Assembly (NCBI GenBank): GCA_022414725.1
Contig: CM039462.1
Span: 75,229,304-75,293,303, forward strand
Reading direction: 5' to 3'
From: Microglena sp. YARC
Taxonomy: Eukaryota > Chlorophyta > Chlorophyceae > Chlamydomonadales > Chlamydomonadaceae
Length of the DNA: 64,000 nucleotides
Numbering within the stretch: the stretch's first letter is position 1; the number at the start of each line of letters is the position of its first letter. The notes beneath the pieces were generated by a model, which was not told the DNA's origin, ran no database searches, and saw nothing but the letters and a program-made list of their open reading frames with translations. Positions 57,102 to 64,000 of this stretch are shown piece by piece. A program made the position numbers and the translations under genes.

Positions 57102-60100
57102 TCATATTTTAGTTTGAAGGGGGGGGGGTAGGGATACCTGCAGAGAGTGAGCAAGCAAAAGCATAGAGCATGTTGGGTTTGGCCAAGCCCACTGATTGAA
57201 ACTTTCAATCTGGTGGACCATTAACCATGGAAGATGCAAAACATGTCAACAAGTTATTTGCAGCGTCGCCTGCGACGCTAAAGAATGGCGAAGAGTGATC
57301 GCGATGGAGCGACAGGTGGCAGCGGAAGCGAGTTAGTTACGAGACCGTTGGCTGACGTGTCAGGCTTCATCGCGGTCTGATGGATAGATGGATGGTCGGT
57401 CAGACGGACAAATAGTAGGGGGCCCTGTCGGGTCCCATGGAGGTCGGCCCAGGGGGTGATGCAATGTTCGTCAAGCAGCAGTGGCAGCCTCCTTGGTGAA
57501 AGATACACAAGCAGTTGCTTACTTATCCGAACAATTTAATACTTAAGGGGTCAAGAATTAATATAGCATGACATAGCATTATTATTCAACTTTGTGGCCT
57601 GTGAGGCTAATGAACCTAATAGGTCACTGACTCCCCGAAGTTCCATGGAGGCAGGTGCAGCAACTCCTGAGGCTACAGTTGCTACTGGGCAACCTGCAGG
57701 AACTATTACGAAACAGCAGATTTTCTTGTCAAGCACACTGCGCTGATGCAATGAGCTGCGAGAGGCACGGAGATGCGAATTTCCCAAGAGGAAATCGTAG
57801 GCATGCTCCAGGTCCCTAGATTGAGTCCACAGGAAAGGAGGGAAACGAAAAATGAAAACGCCGCGTCCACAATCTGCAACCCTGAGATCCGTACGCGAAA
57901 AAGGGGGCTACGAGGTAATCCGCCCCCGACGGAAATCGAACACGGGTTGCGTGGATGTTAGTTTACCTGGCTGATTTGACCGGCTTTCTTGGGAAAATTT
58001 GAAGATGTGAAGATTTGTTTAACAGCACGGTTTCGCATAAGTATTGCATAAGTCTGACCCCTCAGGGGGGCCGGCCAATGGGTAAACATGGGGGCTCCAG
58101 CCCCCTTGAAGAGAGGGCTCCGCCAAAAACGGATGGCAAAACAATGTATCGTAATATTTACCTGTGTGTATCCTGCATAAATTTCATCTGAAGCTTGGGT
58201 GAAAACACTGTATCGTAATATTTACCTGTGTGCGTCCAGCATGAATGTCATATGAAGCTTGGGAGAACCACTCAATGTGACGCTTAGCTAGAGCCCCTTG
58301 TGAGGTCAGGAGCTTGCTACCATGGTCCAGGAGGAAGACCAATGTCTGTGAAGGATGAAATGAGATACGTTGCTGCCTATGAGACGGTGGTTGCATGATG
58401 CAGGAGGGAGACCAATGTCTGTGAAGGACAAATGGGACACTTTGTTGCCTATTAGACGGTGCTAGCATGATGTGCATGGTCCAGGAGGGAGACCAATGTC
58501 TGTGAAGGATGGCATGGGACACATTGATGCCTATTAGACGGTGCTAGCATGATTTGCATGGTCCTGGAGGGAGACCAATGTCTGTGAAGGATGAAATGGG
58601 ACACATTGATGCCTATTTGACGGTGCTAGCATGATTTGCATGGTCCAGGAGGGAGACCAATGTCTATGAAGGATGAAATGGGATACGTTGATGCCTATGC
58701 GACGTTGTTTGTAGTAGGATAGGGATATATGTGTAGGTTTAACTGATTGAAGGGTTATGCTAGAGTCTGGGTCTGTATCCAATAATGGCAGCAGTAGTAT
58801 GCACACTTGGGCAAGTCCCTTTAGCCTATTTGGCCTACCCCTGGACTGTAACAAGCATACATAGATAAATACATACCGTCCGTACAGAGTTTGAGACACA
58901 ATAAATAATAGGAGGCAAGACAACATTGAACAACCGCAATTAAGCCAGAGAATTGTCAGCACGGCACACATAGCATCATACGTACCTTCAGCAACTCATC
59001 ATCGTCTAGTGCCTTTGGATTTTTGATCTCTCTTAGTGGAATGTCCAGAAACTCTGAGTTCACCAACAGAAGGTTGTACCTGCAAGACAGATGCATCAAA
59101 TACAAGGGCTTTATCATCACGTTGGATATCCCATGCTCTATCAGTGTGTATCTACACACATGGCATGGAGCCTGCAACGAATAAGAGCCACATCTGACAT
59201 CAACCGATACAATCCTTCACCCGCCTTTTGTTCTGGAACCTCAGTGGGCGCTGTTTTGTTAACAGAGTCCCACTTCCTGGGGTGAAAATCCTTTGAAAAA
59301 ATGAGTGAGTGAGTGAGTGAGCCTCTCACATCAGAGCAGCTACAGCAAAGGTCTGCCCAATGGCCCCTTATCAAGACAGCCAAGGAAGCGGGACAGAGGT
59401 GGAGCTGAAACGACCCAGACCCCGTGCGGGTCGTTGTGAGAGCTAGGAGAGCCTAGCAGCAGGAGCATGAAGGCCTATGCATAGCATAAAGTTAGGTTTC
59501 AAGCGAACGCTAGACACCGTTGCCCTCAGGCCAATGGTCCCTAGCTGACGCTTTCAGGTGTTGAATTACAACGGACATGGCTGTATGAATAGACTAGAAC
59601 AGACGATACTGATCTGAGGATTTAGAGGCTTGATGAGTTAGATTTGTTTGGCTGTTTTGCATGTCTGTTCCCCCATGCCTTATTTTGCTTGTTCTTCTTC
59701 CTGGCCAACCCCAAGGGCCTGGACTTACTTGTAGAGTGCGTTACGGAACATTGCCCTTTTAAATAAATTGATTCTGCTTACACACTTCTTCCTGGACATT
59801 GGAATTGATTGAGCTCAAGAACGGTCTGGGGCGGCGCCTCAGGTCAAAGCGTCGTGATGCCCTATGACCAGACACCCAAGCATAGTTTTTGCGCCCTATT
59901 TACTGCGGACACTTCGACTAATAATTTAGCTACATTGGCTTTTTTTCTTGAGCCTGTGTATCGCGGCTGGGCCGATGTTAAACAGTGTAAACCGATTATC
60001 TGAGTGAGTGAGTGAGTGAGTGAGTGAGTGAGTGAGTGAGTGAGGGTTAGACAAAGGAACAGCCACTAACAGCATCTTGGCGTCAGGCATCCTGGCCACC

Positions 60101-63100
60101 GTAAATTACAATGTTTTGGGGTTCAGTTCACCAGTACTTGCTTTTTAAACTGCTTTTCCTGTTTTGAAGGTTGGGCACGTCTCTTTAGCCTATTTGTCTA
60201 CCACTGGACTGTACAAATGCATACATACAGGCTAAATATAAGAACGATCAGGAACATTCACGTACAACATGCTGGCCGCAGGTTTAAATTCCCTGGCCAT
60301 CAGTTTGAGGCTACCCCTGGACTGTAAAAATGTATACATACAGGCGAAATATTTAGGGATCGGCATATCATATGATGTTGGCCAAAGGAGAGTATGATGA
60401 ATTGCAGCATATGATATTGTATTTAAATGTTACCTTTAGCCTAGCCAGACTGCCGCATCATATGATATCATATTATGTCATTATATCATATTGCCGTTCG
60501 CTAAATTTTTTACAACGATCAGGAACATTCACTTACAACATGCTGGCCGCAGGTTTAAATTCCCCGGCCATCAGTTTGAATCCAATCTGCTCTCCCTGTG
60601 AACTCCAGTCACCACGAATGGGAGGAGCAGGCAACAGCTCCCCCTTTGGCAGGATCATGTCATTGTCTGCCAGAATGAGGTATCTCCTGCAAGCAACGAC
60701 ATGGAGAGAAACGTATTACTGTCTGTTTTCCGACGCTGCATCGCCGTTCCGTCGCTGCATGACACTGCATGGGTCTGAGTAAACTAGTCAGAAATGCCCC
60801 CTCAAACTTCCCGGGCTCTGCGTGGAGCCAACGGGGGTTTGGGGGGCAGCGCATCGCACTGGGATCGCAATGAGTTGCTCAATTTGTGACGTGTCACACA
60901 CACAAAATGTGAAACATATTGTGACAATCCCACAGCCATAACCAGATACTCATATGTGTCCCTAACTCCGTTATGACAGGAATTATGTGTCTACTGTTAT
61001 CCAGCCCATGACAGTTACTATTATCTAGTCCTGTTGGTGTTAAGTGTGACACAAATTCTGTTACTCCACCGGCAGAATAGTTGTACAGTCTGTATGCACA
61101 CATGTAACATAATTATATAAACATATAACATGTAACATCTTCAACTTTGGGCCTTGTGAGCCAGCCACAATCTGCTGCACAGGTCCATCTGTTCAGTTTG
61201 CCAGGGGCAGTGGTGCCCGTCTCGATCAGCAGTGGTCTGGCATGCCCTGCCTTTCCAGCGTGAACTCCCTACTCCTGAACCTAGCAACAGGTTTAAACCC
61301 CCGACCTGACAGTGAAAGCTGGTATAACTGTACCAACCAAGCCTGAGCTCTGATATAGCATGAGCAGTGTTGCAACTTACCCGAACAGGTCTGCTTGCTC
61401 TAGTAAATTATTCCTCTCCGTGTACTTGGTCACCAGGGTCAGATTGGCACGAAGAGAATTGCAAGTTGGATGACAGTCCAGGTAGACGTTGTTCTGGACG
61501 AAGAACAAAAAGAGTGATTAGTGCAGACCTACATTCTGAAGCATACTAGAGATCCAACCAAAATCATGGGCAGCAGCACATCTTGTTGAAAAAGGAATTC
61601 TTTGTGAGGGTTATGGACGTTTTTGTTAAATTCAAGTTTGAGCTCAAGCCAAGCATATTTTTTAAATCAAGTTTGCGATCAAGCTAGGCATATTTTCAAA
61701 ATCAAGTTTACGATCAAGCTAGGCATATATTCAAGATCAAGCGCGAGATCAAGTTAGGCATACTTTAAAAATCAAGTTTGATATCAAGGTAGGCAAAAAA
61801 ATTCAAAATCCAGTATGAGTTCAAGCTATCTCCATAAGTGCCTAAGTCTTGGTGAGCATGAATCGCATGGTTTTAGCCTATGGCCACCAGTCCAAGACAA
61901 TTTTTTTTTTGGCATAGAGTTGCCCAGCCATATAATTTCAATATATAAATACTAAAATTTGGGTTTGCTCAATTGGTGGGAACCAGGTCAAGTGAAGCAC
62001 GCCAATTTCTTAACTATGGGCTTCCCTAAGTTTGGTCACCTTTTTCATAAACGTGACCCTAGGTATACCGCGCTCAAAACAAATTCCATTAAAATAAAAA
62101 GTAGGTTGTCCTACAGCTCACACCTTCCTTTACATGTCATGGTGATGGCAGGTTGTGGAGTGTAGCGTACAGGCGGTACGGCAGTACACAGAGCCAAAAA
62201 TCACTGATAATTTGCATTTCGTGGGTGTCCTAACTCATGTACGTAGCTGCGTAGACTCAGTTGCATCATTCCAGTTCCAGTTTTTGCTTGATAGCATGTA
62301 GAATAACACAAAAAAAGTTTTTCAAATTTCAAATTTCAAATCACACTTTTCAAATAAATTTTAAAAAAATGTTTTGTACTTTTCTTCAAACGTCCACATC
62401 TAAGTTAGATTTGTATCTGGGAATGGGGGGTGAAATCTCAGGTTTGGAGGTGGAATTGGGACTCAGGGAGTCAAAGAGAGGTGAATTTTCGAGTTGTACT
62501 GCTATTCTAGTAAATTCCGAGGCCGAGGCTGAAGCGCAGCCTCCGACCTTGTGGTAGGGGTTCGATAAGCCTTTCATCCCGCGGAAACTTCATTCGCGGT
62601 AGCTCGCTCGATCCCGTACCCCGATCTGGTTGAAGTTGACCCAAGCTTTTTTGTACATCTCGTGTACCGCCATTTTTGTACATCTCGTTTACCGCCAGCC
62701 TCCCGAGCTGGGCTGCCCGCGGCTAGATGCGAATGCGAACAGAAACTAGCTGCGCGACTAGCTGACGCATTCGCGGACGATATGATCTACTCAGAATTCA
62801 AATCCGACCAATTGGGGTCATGTGGGACCTTGGGTCACAATAGCGATTCAACTTAGGGCGTTTTAGGACTTCGGCACTTATGGAGATAGCCATATTTTCA
62901 AAATTAAGTTTGAAATCAAGCCAGGCATATTCAAAATCAGTTTTGAGTTCAAGCTTGGCAAATATTCTAAATCAAGTTTGAGATATTAAAGCTAGCCATA
63001 TTTTCAAAATCAAGCTTCAGATCAAGCCAGGCAAATTTTCAAAATTAGGTTTGAGATCATGTTAGGCTTAGTTTCAAAAGTAGGTTTGAGATGAAGTTGG

Positions 63101-63640
63101 ACACATTTTCAAAATCAAATTTGAGATCAAGCCACGCATAATTTCAAGATCAAGTTTGAATTCAAGCTACGCATAATTTCAAAATCAAGTTTGAGTTCAA
63201 GCTACGCATAATTTCAAAATCAAGTTTCAGTTAAAGCTACGCATATTTTCAAAATCAAGTTTGAATTCAAGCTACGCATATTTTTAAAATCAAGTTTGAG
63301 TTCAAGCTACGCATAATTTCAAAATCAAGTTTCAGTTCAAGCTACGCATATTTTCAAAATCAAGTTTGAGTTCAAGCTACGCATATTTTCAAAATCAGCT
63401 TTGAGCTCAAGTTGGGCATATTCAAAATCAAGTTTGAGTTCAAGCTATGCATACTTTCAAATCAAGTTTCTGTTCAAGCTATGCATGTTTTCAAAATCAA
63501 GTTTGAGTTCAAGTTGGGCATATTCCTAGATGCCATATGATGCAGCTCTAGTATTGCAAGTATGGGTTTCCCATGACAGCGCAAAATACCATGCCTAGGC
63601 CAAAGCCTCTTACCATCCCACCAGGTCCATAGCCTTTCAT
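48616..63640 (-). CDS. Large Ser-rich repeat protein of unknown family, 12 exons, about 983 aa
   Basis: I do not recognise this protein. Exons: 63640-63614 (tentative first exon, MKGYGPGGM), 61493-61381, 60686-60537, 59079-58986, 58345-58226, 56890-56823, 55335-55143, 54137-53988, 52290-52018, 51512-51319, 50518-48953, 48619-48616 (the last supplies one base plus TAG). Phases agree at every junction and the sum is 984 codons. Residues 1-190 look globular (for example ILADNDMILPKGELLPAPP and the helical AKRHIEWFSQASYDIHAG). From about 255 on the protein is low-complexity: a Gly/Pro-rich stretch (256-305), an 11-aa repeat KGGSPCASPRL about seven times (306-396), a Ser-rich helical part (397-461), then seven 27-28-aa modules with R-R-x-S sites (about 483-675) and more RRNS/RKGS motifs to the end. 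The pattern suggests a scaffold phosphorylated by basophilic kinases (inference). The first exon and the acceptor of the 11-aa-repeat exon are the least certain. Confidence 0.72.
48745..48925. repeat. Copy of the CCTGATTTCAGGATTGT repeat family
   Basis: It contains TTTTTGTCGGTCCAGTTCAG, GCCTGATTTCAGGATTGTAG, GGGGTCGCAATGAGTTGCTC, AATTTGCGACGCGATGCGTC and an A run. It lies in the last intron of the minus-strand repeat-protein gene, just past the donor at 48953. Confidence 0.8.
49880..50450 (-). repeat. Coding minisatellite: seven 81-84 bp modules with R-R-x-S sites
   Basis: Inside the 1.57 kb exon. The consensus module is SAPLHPGVAKQASRRGSVDF followed by HLxDDSV, 27 or 28 residues. The variable residue comes from an extra GAT (Asp) codon. 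Position 16 is Arg/Thr, position 17 Ser/Leu. A basic R-R-x-S site followed by an acidic DDS cluster suits both basophilic and CK2-type kinases (inference). Confidence 0.92.
50750..50951 (-). mobile_element. tRNA-derived SINE, head type B, with 11 bp target duplication
   Basis: In minus orientation: B box GGGTTCGAATCCCC, body with GCCATGGTAGC and tail ending ATTATCATTA. The flanks GCAACCAACAA at 50739-50749 and 50952-50962 are identical. Sits in the intron before the 1.57 kb exon. Confidence 0.93.
51092..51300 (+). mobile_element. Full-length tRNA-derived SINE, head type A
   Basis: TGGTCTAGTGGTAGACCA (A box), GGGGTTCGATTCCCCC (B box), the shared body and the complete tail CACGCCCCACCAGGCG and TTATCATTA. 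It ends 19 bases from the donor of exon 51512-51319 (reading the gene on the minus strand). Confidence 0.92.
51540..51582. repeat. Short copy of the CCTGGACTGTAACA repeat, minus orientation
   Basis: TTACTGTCCAGGGGTAGGCC and AAATAGGCTAAAGGGACTTG, next to the acceptor of exon 51512-51319. Confidence 0.75.
51765..51950. repeat. Copy of the CCTGATTTCAGGATTGT repeat family
   Basis: TCCTTCAGCTTTCTGTAGG, GCCTGATTTCAGGATTGTTG, CAGGGGGGTTGG, GTTCAATTTGCGACGC. Intronic. Confidence 0.8.
52062..52295 (-). repeat. 33 bp coding minisatellite, about seven units (KGGSPCASPRL)
   Basis: The plus strand repeats CTTGAGTCTAGGGCTAGCGC plus ATGGAGACCCTCC. The 33 bp unit keeps frame in the predicted exon 52290-52018 and gives the 11-aa repeat KGGSPCASPRL with one R/S variant. 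The exon then continues into unique sequence (DEMRSAESLLHNEG). Confidence 0.9.
52531..53268. repeat. 41 bp intronic minisatellite, about 18 copies
   Basis: The unit is ATTCTCTGGCCACATTCAAA plus TAGTTGAACGTGACCTGAACC. Most units are identical; a minority carry TATTTGAACGCG. It lies in the intron between exons 54137-53988 and 52290-52018. Confidence 0.95.
54145..54260. repeat. GGGGGGTCACGATG tandem repeat
   Basis: About five short units of G-rich sequence with GTCACGATG. On the minus strand it supplies a C-rich tract directly upstream of the acceptor of exon 54137-53988. Confidence 0.85.
54286..54372. repeat. (CTATA)n pentanucleotide microsatellite
   Basis: About 14 pure units followed by TTATATCATATTATAT-type decay. 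Confidence 0.95.
55355..55866. repeat. 41 bp intronic minisatellite, about 12 copies
   Basis: The unit is CAGCTATGTGCAGTGATTCA plus ACACTTAGGGTATGGATTATC. It starts about 20 bp from the acceptor of exon 55335-55143. Period 41 is the same as the unrelated array at 52531. Confidence 0.95.
56388..56422. repeat. (CAT)n microsatellite
   Basis: About ten CAT units after ATCATGATCATGATCAAC. Confidence 0.9.
56915..57102. repeat. (TCTG)n/(TCCG)n microsatellite
   Basis: Imperfect CCTG, TCCG and TCCA units lead into about 15 pure TCTG units (57041-57101), just upstream (gene sense) of exon 56890-56823. On the minus strand it is CAGA-rich. Confidence 0.9.
57258..57480. repeat. Copy of the GCGTCGC...GCGACGC repeat, intronic
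   Basis: GCAGCGTCGCCTGCGACGC, GGAGCGACAGGTGGCAGCGG, TGGCTGACGTGTCAGGCTTC. The piece at 58045-58130 (GGGGGCTCCAGCCCCCTTGA, GCTCCGCCAAAAAC) is another right end of the family. Confidence 0.8.
58146..58205. repeat. Extra copy of the 3' end and donor of exon 58345-58226
   Basis: ATCGTAATATTTACCTGTGT followed by GC(A/T)T.AAT.TCAT.TGAAGCTTGGG occurs here and at 58213-58265. On the minus strand both read ...CACACAG|GTAAATATTACGAT, so the donor is duplicated 80 bp downstream of the true one. Confidence 0.88.
58346..58705. repeat. Tandem array carrying the acceptor and start of exon 58345-58226
   Basis: About four to five units of 60-85 bp contain CCAGGAGGGAGACCAATGTCTGTGAAGGATG-type sequence. On the minus strand each reads CCTTCACAG|ACATTGGTCTCCCTCCTGGACCATG-like, i.e. 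the exon's acceptor and first 28 bases. The extra copies run into stop codons after GLACCGTC-type intron sequence, so only the true exon continues in frame. Confidence 0.88.
59770..60050. repeat. Intronic region with (GTGA)n tract
   Basis: TGAGTGAGTGAGTGAG runs from 60001 to 60044; a shorter one lies at 59303-59322. No exon between 59080 and 60536. Confidence 0.85.
60242..60310. repeat. Extra copy of the 3' end and donor of exon 60686-60537
   Basis: GATCAGGAACATTCACGTAC, AACATGCTGGCCGCAGG and TTTAAATTCCCTGGCCATCA duplicate 60516-60580. On the minus strand the copied donor reads ATGTT|GTACGTG instead of ATGTT|GTAAGTG. A palindromic MITE now separates the two copies. Confidence 0.9.
60356..60502. 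mobile_element. Palindromic MITE, ATATCAT family, TA target
   Basis: It starts TAGGGATCGGCATATCATAT and ends ATATTGCCGTTCGCTA, flanked by TA. It is inserted between the two copies of the exon-end duplication. Confidence 0.82.
60735..60895. repeat. Copy of the GCGACG / CAATGAGTTGCTCAATTTG repeat family
   Basis: CTAGTCAGAAATGCCCCCTC, GGGTTTGGGGGG, GGGATCGCAATGAGTTGCTC and AATTTGTGACGTGTCA. Intronic. Confidence 0.75.
61630..61828. repeat. Left part of a 35 bp minisatellite in intron 1
   Basis: Degenerate units of ATCAAGTTTGAGATCAAGCT plus AGGCATATTTTCAAA. The array was split by the element at 61829-62886 and resumes at 62889. Confidence 0.85.
61829..62886. mobile_element. 1.06 kb inverted-repeat element inserted at TA inside a minisatellite
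   Basis: It begins TCTCCATAAGTGCCTAAGTC and ends GACTTCGGCACTTATGGAGA, a TIR of 20 bp with one mismatch, flanked by TA on both sides. The 35 bp minisatellite continues on each side (CAAGC|TA and TA|GCCATATTTTCAAAA), so the empty site is known. No transposase is evident. A TA duplication suggests a Tc1/mariner-like non-autonomous element. Confidence 0.85.
62889..63535. repeat. Right part of the 35 bp minisatellite
   Basis: About 18 degenerate units of TCAAGTTTGAGTTCAAGCTA plus CGCATATTTTCAAAA. It ends about 80 bp before the putative first exon. Confidence 0.9.
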
Positions 63641-64000
63641 TCTAAATGCTTTGCTGAAGCAACACAAACCTGCTTTTTTAGGTGTCCCCAAAAGAAGTCC
63701 CACTCACAGAACAGTCAAATAAAGAGTGGCCAGTGCAAATGTGCGAACAATGCAAATGTGCAAACAATGCGGAGTGCCCAATGAAAATGTTCAATGCGCA
63801 ATGCAATGTGCAACAGTATCCAAGGCCACGGAAGAAGCTCATGACAGAAGATTGACCAACTCTTGAATCATCTGTCCTTTTCACAAATGAACAAAAATAA
63901 AGCACATGCTCGTGATGTGTAGAAATCAAAATCGCGCAATGTGTAGAAATCCACAAATTTGCAAACTCCGCATATGAGATGAACATGAATAAACATGATA
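63641..64000. promoter_or_regulatory. Putative 5' region of the repeat-protein gene
   Basis: If 63640 is the start codon, the 5' UTR and promoter should be here. I see AATGTGC/AATGTG direct repeats (63725-63820) but no clear TATA box or other recognised site. Confidence 0.25.

Noticed and set aside
57551..57787. Possible exon of the 983-aa gene (CPVATVASGVAAPASMELRG)
   Set aside because: It looks coding, but no acceptor/donor pair gives the phase 0 to phase 0 needed. The flanking exons (58226 and 56890) join each other in phase without it.
1..64000. Prokaryotic operon or viral genome segment
   Set aside because: Consistent GT-AG introns, SINEs, LINE remnants and microsatellites throughout identify nuclear eukaryotic DNA; no ribosome-binding sites or compact gene clusters were seen.

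Overview
This is a 64 kb piece of a repeat-rich nuclear genome from a eukaryote. Every convincing gene is split by spliceosomal introns: GT-AG with one likely GC-AG, about 0.1 to 2.1 kb long. Intergenic and intronic DNA is full of simple repeats, minisatellites, poly(G)/poly(C) runs, tRNA-derived SINEs, short inverted-repeat elements and LINE remnants. The organism cannot be named from the window. A set of tandem exon fragments at the left edge resembles the FERM region of the plant/green-algal kinesin KCBP, so a green-lineage protist is a reasonable but weak guess.

Layout. 1-12 kb: left flank with KCBP-like exon fragments, two isolated putative minus-strand exons, a 1.1 kb G/T-rich minisatellite, a 713 bp hAT-like insertion with perfect 8 bp target duplications, and one SINE. 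12.1-22.3 kb (minus): a gene of at least 13 exons for a BAR-like protein. 24.4-26.8 kb (plus): a small multi-exon gene for an all-helical coiled-coil protein, possibly SYCP3/Cor1-like. 30.1-39.1 kb (minus): a complete 12-exon gene for serine/threonine protein phosphatase 5 (TPR plus PP2A-type catalytic domain, 511 aa); this is the one gene identified with near certainty. 39.2-48.6 kb: intergenic and repeat-rich, ending in a 15 bp minisatellite interrupted by two near-identical SINE copies. 48.6-63.6 kb (minus): a 12-exon gene reconstructed with consistent splice phases for a 983-aa protein of unknown family. Its C-terminal half is low-complexity, with an 11-aa repeat and seven 27-28-aa modules that mostly carry an R-R-x-S kinase-like site.

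The most unusual signal is a recurring pattern. Short tandem or near-tandem duplications span exon/intron boundaries in at least three places in the 983-aa gene and three in the phosphatase gene, and probably in the KCBP-like fragments. They leave extra splice donors, extra acceptors and whole extra exons. The 15 bp minisatellite, whose every unit contains CAG|GTGAGT, is an array of about 80 proto-splice sites. Together these make the window a good place to study intron and exon change by tandem duplication.

Exon structures were derived by hand from reading frames, splice consensus and phase agreement. No transcript or database evidence was available.
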